Positions 6,151 through 14,535 are shown, counted from the first letter of the stretch. The stretch: 20,981 bases of DNA from Bacillota bacterium (GCA_023409615.1 JAEYRF010000115.1:1-20981), one strand, 5' to 3'. Program-made: numbers and translations. Notes: generated by a model from the sequence alone, not told the origin.

Positions 6151-9042
6151 ATGATAAAGAATAGACTTTCTATAGTAAAGATTGCTATTATTACTCTTTT
6201 CCTCGTATTTTCTTCTGTTTTTTGGGTATTCGTTATTAACCTCAATCTACAGGTCACTTCAGAATACAAGACTTATCAACCCATCAAAGCTACAAGTAAT
6301 ATTTCAAGATGGCAATACCACTGGGGCGATTCGCCGCTTAACAATGATGGAAATTATCAATGGCTGGATACCGCAACAAATGAGGATGACTGGATAGATT
6401 TTCAGTTTCCGGGAAGGCCGAAAAACCCTGAGAAATTTAAAGTAGTCTGGATTAGAACTACTCTTCATGATATAGGCATCAGCGACGCTTCGTTCAAGTT
6501 CCGTATGCCTCAGCAGTCTGTAGAGGTTTATCTGGAAGATCAATTAATTTATAAGTACGGTGAGTCTGACACTTCAAAAAATGTAAGAACTATCGGCAGT
6601 ACATGGCATTTTGTACAACTGCCTTCTGATTATACAGGTAAAACACTATTCCTTCGATCATCCACCCCACTCCCCCAATATGCGGGCTACTTGACGCAGC
6701 CTGCCATTGGAAACATGGAGTCGTTATATCTTGATATTCTTAAAACAAACCATGTATATTTTATTTTTGGAATTCTGTTCGTATTTACCGGGATCGCCAT
6801 AATAGTAGCTCAGTTACTGGGTCCAAGTGATTGGAATCATATTAAGTTTCTTGCATTAGCCGCGATTTTTATTGGTACCTGGTATATCTTTGATACTAAC
6901 ATTGTTCAGATTTTCCTTGATATCCCCGTTTTCACGACATACATGCTAAATTACTCTATCCTTTTATCACCTGTTTGGCTATTAATGTATCTTGAAATAG
7001 AGCTTTTACAGGAATCTTCAAAAGCCCGCCTTATTATCAGAGTGTTATGGATTCTGTTTGCAGTGCTGGCTGCTTCTGCATTTTTATTGGATATGTTAAA
7101 CATTCTTTCACTTTTATACTATAATATAGTTTTTAATTACCTTATAATCATATCAATAGTGTGTGTCTTATTGATATACCTCAATGAATTGCATAAGGGC
7201 AGAAAAGACCAGCTTCTTCTCATGACTGGATTGCTGGTATTTGGAGTGACAGGATTATTTGACTCTCAAAGAGCAGTTTTAAGCACCTCTCCTCATGCTA
7301 CGTTATTCAAACTCAGCAATGTAGGAATGCTTTTCTTTCTTATTACACTGCTTATTTCTGTCGTCAGGGAGTTTGAATCACTTTACAGCGCTCTCAAGAG
7401 CACCTCAAAGGAAAATGAAACAAACTACAAATCACTCTTTACAAATATGACTGACGGTTTCATATATAGCCGTCTTGATCGCAATTCTGCCAGCGAAGTG
7501 GTAAGGTGTACGATTCTTGAAGCAAATGATGCTTTTATTATGGAAACAGGAAAACAAAAAGAGGAACTAATCGGAGCCGACCTATTTACACTTTATCCCG
7601 ATATAAAGAGCAAAACTCTGCATTGTGATGTGAAATTGACCGAAGCGGATGTCGAACCGCACCATAGTATGTCTGATGAGACAGCTGTCGAACAGAGCTT
7701 TGATGCGTCTGATGAGACAGCTACCGCATCTGAATGTACCTATTTCACCGCTAATGCTTACAGTTCGGATGATGTTCTGATGCTTGGGGACAAATGGTAC
7801 AGGGTATCTACATTCTGCCCAAAAGAAGGATTTCTCAATATCATTCTATCAGATATCAGTGCAATGAAAAAAGCGGAGGAGACAATCAGGCATCAGGCCT
7901 ATACGGACAATATGACCGGATTCTTCAGCCGGACATATTTTGAAGAGATCCTCTTGGGAATGAACAGCATGATGAGTGCTGTAAAGCCGCTAAGCATTAT
8001 TGCAACAGATATAGACGGGCTCAAGATAACCAATGACACCTTTGGCCACGATGCCGGCGACAATTTGATCAAGAAGGCTGCACAAATCCTATCTGACGTA
8101 TTCGGCGAGGATACTCCCATTGCAAGGATCGGGGGGGATGAATTCTGTATCATTCTTCCTTGTACTGATTTTGCTGCGGCACAAGAATTGGCGGAGAAGA
8201 TCGTTAAAATGACAGAAACCTCCAATAACCTTAACCCGGTTATTCCGGTCAGTATGTCTATCGGAATCGCATCTTCTTACGAGGATAGCAATGAAGACAT
8301 CTACAGCATCTACCGCAGGGCGGATGATGATATGTACCGTTATAAGTTGAGCCAGACCAGCAGTGAGAAGAGCAAGGTCATCGATATGCTGCTCACGGCA
8401 CTATCCGAAAAAGATTATGTCTCTCAAGGCCATGTGGAAAGGATCTCAGAATTATGCCTGCTTTTAGCCGAATCAATGAGCTTGCATGAAAATCAGAAGA
8501 GAGATCTTGTTCTGCTGTCAAAGGTACATGATCTTGGAAAGATCGGCATACCTGATGATATCCTCAATAAGCCTGCAAAACTTTCTACAAAGGAATATGA
8601 GAGAATGAAGCTCCATGTCAAAATAGGTTATAATATTGCCAACCGCTCGCGTGAACTGGTCACTATAGCTCCTTTAATCCTGCATCATCACGAGCACTGG
8701 GATGGGAAGGGGTATCCCGATTCACTCAAGGGAGACAAGATTCCTCTGGAATGCCGGGTACTCGCTATTGTTGACGCTTTTGATGCAATGACCAACGACC
8801 GGCCTTATCACAAGGGTATTTCCGTTGAAGAAGCGCTTCTGGAGATTGAAAGATGCGCTGGTACGCAATTTGATCCTAATCTGACAAAAGAATTTGTTGA
8901 GATAATAAGAGATTATATACCGGGAGATTCTGAATATTCAGATATGTCTAAACAGATTATGACCCATAATCATAAGGTTTGCGAACAGGCTCGTGCTAAG
9001 GGTTTACATGGATCTCCTGATCTGTCCGGTGCTCCGATATAA
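6151..9042 (+). CDS. Membrane receptor with 7TM, PAS-like, GGDEF and HD-GYP domains
   Basis: A 963-residue cyclic-di-GMP protein. Order: an N-terminal membrane helix (10-30), an extracytoplasmic beta-rich sensor (about 40-195, similar in style to 7TMR-DISM extracellular domains), about seven to eight helices (200-405), a short coiled linker and PAS-like domain (425-575), GGDEF (about 580-735, intact GGDEF at 661-665) and HD-GYP (about 745-925, with HDLGKIG 793-799 and HHHEHWDGKGYP 845-856). The GGDEF makes c-di-GMP from GTP and the HD-GYP degrades it; both active sites look intact. No RxxD inhibitory site precedes GGDEF at the usual five residues. ATG 6151 is preceded by GGGGGA. The external ligand is unknown. 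The 3' end overlaps mrfB by 47 bp. Confidence 0.93.
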   Translation: MIKNRLSIVKIAIITLFLVFSSVFWVFVINLNLQVTSEYKTYQPIKATSNISRWQYHWGDSPLNNDGNYQWLDTATNEDDWIDFQFPGRPKNPEKFKVVWIRTTLHDIGISDASFKFRMPQQSVEVYLEDQLIYKYGESDTSKNVRTIGSTWHFVQLPSDYTGKTLFLRSSTPLPQYAGYLTQPAIGNMESLYLDILKTNHVYFIFGILFVFTGIAIIVAQLLGPSDWNHIKFLALAAIFIGTWYIFDTNIVQIFLDIPVFTTYMLNYSILLSPVWLLMYLEIELLQESSKARLIIRVLWILFAVLAASAFLLDMLNILSLLYYNIVFNYLIIISIVCVLLIYLNELHKGRKDQLLLMTGLLVFGVTGLFDSQRAVLSTSPHATLFKLSNVGMLFFLITLLISVVREFESLYSALKSTSKENETNYKSLFTNMTDGFIYSRLDRNSASEVVRCTILEANDAFIMETGKQKEELIGADLFTLYPDIKSKTLHCDVKLTEADVEPHHSMSDETAVEQSFDASDETATASECTYFTANAYSSDDVLMLGDKWYRVSTFCPKEGFLNIILSDISAMKKAEETIRHQAYTDNMTGFFSRTYFEEILLGMNSMMSAVKPLSIIATDIDGLKITNDTFGHDAGDNLIKKAAQILSDVFGEDTPIARIGGDEFCIILPCTDFAAAQELAEKIVKMTETSNNLNPVIPVSMSIGIASSYEDSNEDIYSIYRRADDDMYRYKLSQTSSEKSKVIDMLLTALSEKDYVSQGHVERISELCLLLAESMSLHENQKRDLVLLSKVHDLGKIGIPDDILNKPAKLSTKEYERMKLHVKIGYNIANRSRELVTIAPLILHHHEHWDGKGYPDSLKGDKIPLECRVLAIVDAFDAMTNDRPYHKGISVEEALLEIERCAGTQFDPNLTKEFVEIIRDYIPGDSEYSDMSKQIMTHNHKVCEQARAKGLHGSPDLSGAPI
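7671..7722 (+). repeat. In-frame direct repeat inside the PAS-like region
   Basis: GTCTGATGAGACAGCT occurs at 7671-7686 and 7707-7722, 36 bp (12 codons) apart, encoding SDETA twice in an acidic insert (residues about 508-528). It looks like a local in-frame duplication within a loop of the PAS-like domain. Confidence 0.8.
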
Positions 9043-10249
9043 CCTTAAATTTCCTTTTGAGTCTGTCTCTGCGCTTTTTTAGTTCCTCTAACTGTCTGCT
9101 GCCCGTCAATCCCATACGCAGGCAGTTTTTTAACGCCTTCTCAACAATCTGCAATGCCTGCACCGGGTCCTTTGCCTTGTGCTCATAATACTTTGCCATC
9201 TCTATCAGATGAAATAATTCAAACTCAGGATTCTCAGCATCTACAGCCTTCCAATGCTCCAGTGCCTGTTTATAACTTCCTCTCTTTTTATACACACCGG
9301 TAAGTCTCCTTACAGCATGCATCCTGACAGAAAAAAGTTCTGATTCCGTACAAGCCTCAAAGCACCTCAGCATGTCATCTGTTTTACCACATAATTCGAA
9401 AAACCTGCCCATGCCGAGGAGTTCAAGTTCTCCATCCGTCTGTGATAACGGGTTATTCATCATGCTTGACAACCTGGAAAGCAATGAAACCATTGAAAGG
9501 ATGTCAAGTTCATTATGGCTGATTACTCTTTTAATATCTATAGCATCCCTGCTTTCAACATAGTTGAAATAAACGGAGGGGATCTGGGCACCGGGAATAT
9601 CATCATCTCTGTAAAGCCCCAATATATTTTCTTCCAGCGAGGAAAGCCTGCAGCTATCTAGTTTAAGCCCCCATACGCGTCGAGAGGGATATAGCAGATC
9701 CAAATTCGGAAGTTCCTTGAATGATGGCCTGAAACGGTTTGAAATAAACCTGCTTTGCAGCAAATTAATATCAAAAGCCTTTCCATTGAACGTCACAAAT
9801 CCCTTGTACCCGGCAAAAAGCTGCTGCAATCCTGACATCATTGCAGCCTCCTCATTGTAGTCGCGCATGAAATATTGCCTGACAATAAAAGCATCCTTTT
9901 CAAAAAAGCCCACTCCCACAAGGAATGCTACCGTCCCGGCACCGCCGGATAAACCGGTAGTCTCGGTATCGAGATAAAGCAGCTGATCCGCCCGTAACTC
10001 TTTGCAGTCCTCACCACCAAGAGCAGTAATCACATTGTCCTCCACTTTCAGCGCATCACCGAGCTTATACCCACCATGAAAAAAGGAAGGAGAGTATCTC
10101 CTCTCAATGAGATAGAAACAACCATATTCATTTGTCTGAATAACCCCCGGTATCATATCGTCAACGTCACAACCGCTTTTCTGATGTTGTGGCTCTGGAG
10201 ATTTGCCAATCCCTTCACGATATAATCCGAGTTTGCTCCTCAAATCCAC
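8996..10249 (-). CDS. mrfB: MrfB/YprB-type DEDDh exonuclease with C-terminal helical repeats
   Basis: A 417-residue ribonuclease H-like protein. The exonuclease core (about 85-262) has LDTETTG (93-99; D94, E96), FNGKAFD (154-160; D160) and SHNELD (244-249; H245, D249), consistent with DEDDh metal ligands. Residues about 275-400 form TPR-like helices. In Bacillus subtilis the MrfA helicase and MrfB exonuclease act together in repair of mitomycin C lesions independent of UvrABC. The start is GTG at 10249 with GGGGAG nine nt upstream; a nearby ATG is out of frame. The partner helicase gene lies directly upstream on the same strand, 159 bp away, so co-transcription is likely. The 3' end runs 47 bp into the convergent receptor gene. 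Confidence 0.88.
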   Translation of the reverse strand: MDLRSKLGLYREGIGKSPEPQHQKSGCDVDDMIPGVIQTNEYGCFYLIERRYSPSFFHGGYKLGDALKVEDNVITALGGEDCKELRADQLLYLDTETTGLSGGAGTVAFLVGVGFFEKDAFIVRQYFMRDYNEEAAMMSGLQQLFAGYKGFVTFNGKAFDINLLQSRFISNRFRPSFKELPNLDLLYPSRRVWGLKLDSCRLSSLEENILGLYRDDDIPGAQIPSVYFNYVESRDAIDIKRVISHNELDILSMVSLLSRLSSMMNNPLSQTDGELELLGMGRFFELCGKTDDMLRCFEACTESELFSVRMHAVRRLTGVYKKRGSYKQALEHWKAVDAENPEFELFHLIEMAKYYEHKAKDPVQALQIVEKALKNCLRMGLTGSRQLEELKKRRDRLKRKFKVISEHRTDQEIHVNP

Positions 10250-10278
10250 TTTTCCCGGCTCCCCATTTTATATTTAAT

Positions 10279-10350
10279 TTATTTACTATCTTTGCTTCCT
10301 GTACTGTTTTCATTGTCTTCGCTCTTTCGCTGTTTAACCGCCTTTGTCAT
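10279..10350 (-). CDS. Possible 23-residue small ORF between mrfA and mrfB
   Basis: An ATG at 10350 opens a 23-codon frame encoding MTKAVKQRKSEDNENSTGSK and three more residues, very polar and charged. A weak AGGGGC lies about 15 nt upstream, farther than ideal. It occupies much of the otherwise empty 159-bp gap between the helicase and exonuclease genes. It may be chance; conservation in relatives would be needed to call it real. Confidence 0.2.
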   Translation of the reverse strand: MTKAVKQRKSEDNENSTGSKDSK

Positions 10351-10408
10351 ATTTACCGGATGCTGCCCCTGTTTCAGCTGTTGCAGCGGTTACCAACTAT
10401 TTCAGTTA

Positions 10409-12682
10409 CTATTTCATCCCCTGTCTGATCATACTTATCAACTTCAGCGTCAGTTCCTTTGGATTTCCTGTTCCGGTAAATTCATTCAGCGGACCGACAC
10501 AGGACGGACACCCTGTTTCACAGCCGCAACCTGCAACCATAGCGGCCGCGGTTTCAAACAGCTCATCATGCAGCTCATAAAGTTTGTCACTGAAACCGAC
10601 GCCCCCCGGGTAACTGTCGTAGATATATACTGTAGGCCGCTGAGTGAACGTGGCGCGGACCTGATGGACCACCCGGATATCACCCGGATCACACATTAAA
10701 TAGATCGGCGCCGCATTGGCAAGTACGTTGGAAATGCCCAGAAGGCCGTTCTGCACATCCGACTGTGACAGCTCCGGCAGTATCTCCGGCAGGCTGACCC
10801 AGTAAGATGTGGTGTGCATCTCTAATTCCGGCAGTGTAACAGGGCCTGACCCTATATTTTCATGGGTGTGCAGCTTAATCTTCTTGAACATTGTGACCAA
10901 CGAACTGACCGACACCTCTCCGCTGCTTCTGTGAACAACTTTCCCGGTATCCTCCCGGAAAACGTCTATGACCTTCAGATCCACTGCCAGATTTGCATCC
11001 GTATAATAGTCCACATTTACCTTGCGCACATATGCCTTCTTATCGTCAAAGTCAAGCTTTTCCACTTGATATTGAACGCCCTCATGCATATAGATCGCTT
11101 CCTCGTGAACCAGCATAGGCGCGCTAAAACGATCCGTCTCACCAATGACTATGGGCTTCGGATCTGATATGTCAATAATAATAAAATTCTCATTGGAAGC
11201 GCTGCGCAGGCTTATTTCATCAGCAGGAAACACATCGGACATCCAGTGCCAACGATCACCCACATGCCTCACCAGTCTTGCCTCTTCCATGAAAGACAAC
11301 ACCTCTGAAGTCGTATCAACGCCGAAATTCTCATCATCCACAAAAGGTAGTTCAAAGGCGGCACATTTCATATGATTATAAAGAATGACCAGATTGTCCG
11401 GGTTAATCAGGCCATTCTCCGGGCTCTTCCCGAAAAAGTAGTCCGGATGGTTGATGATGTACTGATCAAGGGGACTGCTGTTAGCGACCAAAAACGCAGC
11501 TGAAACACCATTTCTGCGACCTGCACGGCCTGCCTGCTGCCATGTACTGGCGATTGTGCCTGGATAACCGCAGATGATACAGGCTTCCAATGCGCCAATG
11601 TCAATCCCCAGTTCAAGTGCATTGGTCGATACGACTCCCGTAATACTGCCCTCCCTAAGACCCTTCTCGATCTCACGCCGCAGATTCGGCAGATAACCGC
11701 CCCTGTATCCGCGGACCCTTCTATCAGCATCCTTTTTTCCATGATAAATATCCTTGAGATATGTAACCAGCACCTCTACATTCAACCTGCTCCTGGTGAA
11801 AACAATGGTCTGCACGCCGTTGCGTATCAATGCCTCCGCAAGGCCTTCTGCTTCCAGCATACTGCTTCGCCTTATACCGAGCTCCTTATTAACCAAAGGA
11901 GGGTTATAAAAAACAATATGCTTTTTGCAGCTGGGCGCACCATTATTGTCGATCAGCTTTACATCAGCTCCGGTGATCCTGGATGCTAGCTCACCGGGAT
12001 TGGCAATGGTAGCGGAACAGCAGATGAACTGCGGGTTGGACCCATAAAATTCACAGATCCTCCTGAGCCTTCTAATAACATTAGCTAGATGGCTGCCGAA
12101 TACGCCACGGTAATGATGGACTTCGTCTATCACAATAAATTTCAGGTTTTCAAAAAGCTTTGTCCACTTTGTATGATGAGGAAGAATGCCGCTGTGGAGC
12201 ATGTCCGGATTTGTCACTACAATGTGGCCTGCCTGCCGGATAGCTTTTCTTGCGGATTGTGGTGTGTCGCCATCTTTGGTGTACGTCTTGACATCTACAC
12301 CCGCTTCCGTGATCAACTCGTGCAGCTCAGAGGTTTGATCCTGTGAAAGTGCTTTAGTGGGAAACAGGAACAGTGCTCTGGACCCTTCATCCTTTAAAAT
12401 GGCATCCAGCACCGGCACATTGTAGCACATCGTCTTGCCCGATGCTGTAGGTGTCACTACAACTACGTTGCTGCCGTCATGAATAGCCTGGATGGCACTG
12501 GCCTGGTGGGAATAGAGCTTCCGCACGCCCCTTCTTTCCAGTGCATCCCTGATCCGGTCATCTATGAACTGCGGATACTCCGCATACACCGGTTCTCTGG
12601 CAGGCAGCTCCACCCATGAGGTGATGTTGTTCGTCATCTTTTCTGATGCCTTGAAATAATCCAGCATTTGCTCCAGATTCAT
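10409..12682 (-). CDS. mrfA: MrfA/YprA-type DEVH-box DNA helicase with Zn-binding C-terminus
   Basis: A 757-residue superfamily 2 helicase. Visible motifs: LYSHQ (56-60, Q-motif-like), Walker A TPTASGKT (77-84, K83), FPTKAL (motif Ia), DEVH (186-189), SAT (223-225), TNALELGIDIG (motif V) and QQAGRAGRR (motif VI). The C-terminal domain (DUF1998-type) ends with the cluster C719, C721, C725, C728 in GCGCETGCPSCVG, a zinc site of MrfA. It unwinds DNA with 3'-5' polarity in the known homologue and works with the MrfB exonuclease encoded next. ATG 12682 has GGAGGATGTT directly before it, and a good SigA promoter lies 30 bp upstream. Length and motif order match the family, with no sign of decay. 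Confidence 0.94.
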   Translation of the reverse strand: MNLEQMLDYFKASEKMTNNITSWVELPAREPVYAEYPQFIDDRIRDALERRGVRKLYSHQASAIQAIHDGSNVVVVTPTASGKTMCYNVPVLDAILKDEGSRALFLFPTKALSQDQTSELHELITEAGVDVKTYTKDGDTPQSARKAIRQAGHIVVTNPDMLHSGILPHHTKWTKLFENLKFIVIDEVHHYRGVFGSHLANVIRRLRRICEFYGSNPQFICCSATIANPGELASRITGADVKLIDNNGAPSCKKHIVFYNPPLVNKELGIRRSSMLEAEGLAEALIRNGVQTIVFTRSRLNVEVLVTYLKDIYHGKKDADRRVRGYRGGYLPNLRREIEKGLREGSITGVVSTNALELGIDIGALEACIICGYPGTIASTWQQAGRAGRRNGVSAAFLVANSSPLDQYIINHPDYFFGKSPENGLINPDNLVILYNHMKCAAFELPFVDDENFGVDTTSEVLSFMEEARLVRHVGDRWHWMSDVFPADEISLRSASNENFIIIDISDPKPIVIGETDRFSAPMLVHEEAIYMHEGVQYQVEKLDFDDKKAYVRKVNVDYYTDANLAVDLKVIDVFREDTGKVVHRSSGEVSVSSLVTMFKKIKLHTHENIGSGPVTLPELEMHTTSYWVSLPEILPELSQSDVQNGLLGISNVLANAAPIYLMCDPGDIRVVHQVRATFTQRPTVYIYDSYPGGVGFSDKLYELHDELFETAAAMVAGCGCETGCPSCVGPLNEFTGTGNPKELTLKLISMIRQGMK

Positions 12683-12711
12683 AACATCCTCCGAACATAT
12701 ATTCTGTATTC

Positions 12712-12740
12712 ATTTTAGTATATTTCGCCGGAGTTGTAAA
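12712..12740 (-). promoter_or_regulatory. SigA-type promoter of mrfA-mrfB
   Basis: On the minus strand: -35 TTTACA (12740-12735), 17-bp spacer, -10 TAAAAT (12717-12712). Transcription would begin near 12705, giving a short leader with GGAGG before the ATG at 12682. No LexA-like or other operator is evident here. Confidence 0.65.
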
Positions 12741-12810
12741 GAAAGAACCGACGTCACAGCCCATAGCTGAAGCATCAAATATTTTTTAACTGGAAGTAGT
12801 ATCAAATAAT

Positions 12811-12918
12811 TCATTTTAAACTGCTATTCCGGCCACTCCAAAGCCCTAATATATAGCATCGCAGTGATAAAAATGCATAAAACGCAATTTTAAACCTCCT
12901 GACTCTAAATTTAGGCAT
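12811..12918 (-). CDS. Possible 35-residue ORF, probably not a gene
   Basis: ATG at 12918 opens a frame of 35 codons beginning MPKFRVRRFKIAFYAFLSL, basic then hydrophobic, with GGGTGA four nt upstream. The composition resembles a small membrane peptide. There is no neighbour or motif to support it, and it lies in a decayed-looking intergenic region. Confidence 0.15.
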   Translation of the reverse strand: MPKFRVRRFKIAFYAFLSLRCYILGLWSGRNSSLK

Positions 12919-13012
12919 AAATCACCCGTCTTTAGTCCTTGACAAGTAAATTATGAATTTTTGTCTACATCTAAACCTTGATTTTTCTGAGTTTCTTTAT
13001 AAAATCATGTCG

Positions 13013-13165
13013 ACTGTACCGTTTTGCAAGAAATGGGCACAATATTGTAATAAAATACTACTCTATGTGACATAATCACATTAAAAATCAATTATTGCTG
13101 GAATAGTAAACAAAAAAGTGAAATTTTACCAAAAATATTACGCATTAATTGAAAAACGGTACAGT
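13013..13165. repeat. 13-bp inverted repeat bracketing 127 bp
   Basis: ACTGTACCGTTTT at 13013-13025 is matched exactly by its inverse AAAACGGTACAGT at 13153-13165. The arms resemble terminal inverted repeats of a small insertion or MITE. No target-site duplication is obvious next to the arms. The right arm lies inside the 13118-13276 reading frame. Confidence 0.55.
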
Positions 13166-13276
13166 TTGTTATATCCTGATTCCGTGGAAAAGAAGTTTGA
13201 TGAGATGCATACGCTCCTAAGGGGTTTGCTTCCAGAGGAAAAATCTGCTTCTATACCGAAGGTGAATTTTAGTTAA
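13118..13276 (+). pseudogene. Unidentified 52-codon reading frame, likely a gene fragment
   Basis: From GTG 13118 the frame reads VKFYQKYYALIEKRYSLLYP and on through DSVEKKFDEMHTLLRGLLPEEK to a TAA at 13274. The frame is open from 13085. The residue pattern (amphipathic, with few rare residues) looks like real protein, but no ribosome binding site precedes it and it is far shorter than a usual domain. I do not recognise a family. It could be the remnant of a larger gene or a chance frame. Confidence 0.3.
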
Positions 13277-13395
13277 TGCTGCTTTTTGTCTGTCACCCAA
13301 ATCATTGATTTTGCCAGGTTTCTTCAAGAAATCCTATAAGACCACTCGAACCATTTTTACTGTTAGTGATTTAGCGGCTACTCTTGAATCAATAT

Positions 13396-13533
13396 CTATT
13401 TTTTCATTGCTGTATATAAAACCATGTGATGGCCGGTATGCTTATCATCCATACTCTCAAATCCGTGATCCTCCAGAAGACTTTTCATTTCATGAATGCC
13501 GTAATAATAAATATACCCAACATGAGTTGTCAC
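13396..13533 (-). pseudogene. Possible C-terminal remnant of a SAM-dependent methyltransferase
   Basis: The frame from GTG 13533 to TAG 13396 encodes 45 residues, including YYYGIHEMKSLLEDHGFES and later HTGHHMVLYTAMKK. This resembles the last helix and strand of class I SAM methyltransferases, where an 'EMKxLLExxGF' helix is followed by a final hydrophobic strand. It starts 10 bp after the dusB stop with no ribosome binding site, and the SAM-binding part is absent, so it is best read as a truncated remnant. The assignment rests on pattern only. Confidence 0.4.
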
Positions 13534-13543
13534 AATTAGTTAT

Positions 13544-14494
13544 CTATAGCCCCTGTATCAGTTCCGCCATTTCTTCCTGTGATAATGCCCTGAACACCCT
13601 GTCTTTGAACTGAAATGAATTTCTGCTGCCTTTTACATACCAAGAAATATGCTTGCGCATTTCCCGCACGCCGGAGTACTCACCCTTCAGTTCCACAAGC
13701 ATATCCAAGTGTCGGAGCATCATTTGCTTCTTCTCTTCCAGGTGTGGTCCCACAAGCAGCTCACCTGTATTCACATAATGAATTATTCTTCGGAAAATCC
13801 ATGGATTGCCCTGAGCACCCCTGCCCACCATCACTGCGTCGCAGCCGGTAGAGTCCAGCATCCTGACCGCTTCCTCCGGCGTATAGATGTCACCGTTTCC
13901 GATCACAGGGATGGATACTGCTTCCTTCACCTTCTTAATAATATCCCAGTCTGCCTTCCCGCTGTAAAACTGCTCCCTTGTTCTGCCATGTACAGCTATA
14001 GCGGCGGCCCCGCTTTTTTCGGCAATTAATGCGATTTCAATCGCATTTACATGTTCATCATCCCAGCCTTTGCGGATCTTGACGGTGACCGGCTTTTTTG
14101 ATACGGCAACTACCGCTCTGATCAGCTCCCCCGCCAACTCCGGCTTGAGCATAAGCGCACTGCCCTCTCCGTTTTTTGTGATTTTCGGGGTGGGACAGCC
14201 CATGTTGATATCCAGAATTGCTGCTTCAGAGTCATTCAGCTTTTCAGCAGCATAGGCTAAAATGTTAGGCTCCGAGCCGAAAATCTGTATGGCGGCGGGC
14301 ACCTCGAACTCGCTGAGTTGCGCAAGCTTCCAGCTCTTATCATCCTTATAGTACATACCCTTTGCGCTGATCATTTCCGTGCAGGTCAAACCGGCGCCCT
14401 GCTCTTTGCAGAGTACTCTGTACGGCAGATCGGTCACACCCGCCATGGGCGCTAGAAATATATTATTTTCAAAATTGATTGATCCAATTTTCAT
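13544..14494 (-). CDS. dusB: tRNA-dihydrouridine synthase (DusB/NifR3 family)
   Basis: A 316-residue flavoenzyme that reduces specific uridines in the tRNA D-loop using FMN and NAD(P)H. It has an N-terminal TIM barrel with NIFLAPMAGVTD (11-22), the catalytic cysteine C100 in DINMGCPTPK, VKIRKGWDD (about 137-145), AIAVHGRTREQ, and the phosphate-binding VIGNGDI and VMVGRGAQGNPWI segments, then a C-terminal helical domain. Length and motifs are standard for the family. The ATG at 14494 lacks a Shine-Dalgarno sequence but overlaps (ATGA) the stop of a 14-codon upstream frame, suggesting coupled translation. A SigA-like promoter lies about 100 bp upstream. The tRNA-Arg gene is upstream on the same strand. 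Confidence 0.95.
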   Translation of the reverse strand: MKIGSINFENNIFLAPMAGVTDLPYRVLCKEQGAGLTCTEMISAKGMYYKDDKSWKLAQLSEFEVPAAIQIFGSEPNILAYAAEKLNDSEAAILDINMGCPTPKITKNGEGSALMLKPELAGELIRAVVAVSKKPVTVKIRKGWDDEHVNAIEIALIAEKSGAAAIAVHGRTREQFYSGKADWDIIKKVKEAVSIPVIGNGDIYTPEEAVRMLDSTGCDAVMVGRGAQGNPWIFRRIIHYVNTGELLVGPHLEEKKQMMLRHLDMLVELKGEYSGVREMRKHISWYVKGSRNSFQFKDRVFRALSQEEMAELIQGL

Positions 14495-14535
14495 AATTCA
14501 GTAGAACAATAGATGATATCTATAATCTCTTTCAT
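14491..14535 (-). CDS. Putative 14-residue leader ORF coupled to dusB
   Basis: ATG 14535 begins MKEIIDIIYCSTEL and stops at TGA 14493-14491, which overlaps the dusB ATG (14494-14492) as ATGA. A weak AGAAG lies 6 nt upstream. The dusB start has no ribosome binding site of its own, so termination-reinitiation from this leader is a plausible way for it to be translated. Not verifiable without conservation or ribosome data. Confidence 0.4.
   Translation of the reverse strand: MKEIIDIIYCSTEL

Larger units (their letters stand above)
12683..13543. other. 861-bp region without an intact gene: fragments and repeats
   Basis: Nearest mrfA the region holds that gene's promoter. Farther right it is AT-rich with short ORFs on both strands, a 13-bp inverted repeat 127 bp apart, a small ATGTGA/TCACAT dyad (13065-13081), and two segments that read like protein but have no proper starts (13118-13276 plus; 13396-13533 minus). 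I see no complete transposase, RNA gene or strong terminator. The mixture is typical of a site where a former insertion or gene has decayed. Confidence 0.6.

Noticed and set aside
13065..13081. CRP-like site ATGTGA-N5-TCACAT
   Set aside because: The spacer is 5 nt instead of 6 and there is no intact gene with a promoter at a fitting distance.
13305..13613. 102-codon plus-strand frame
   Set aside because: Starts at TTG without a ribosome site, runs antisense into the end of dusB, and has no protein-like pattern.
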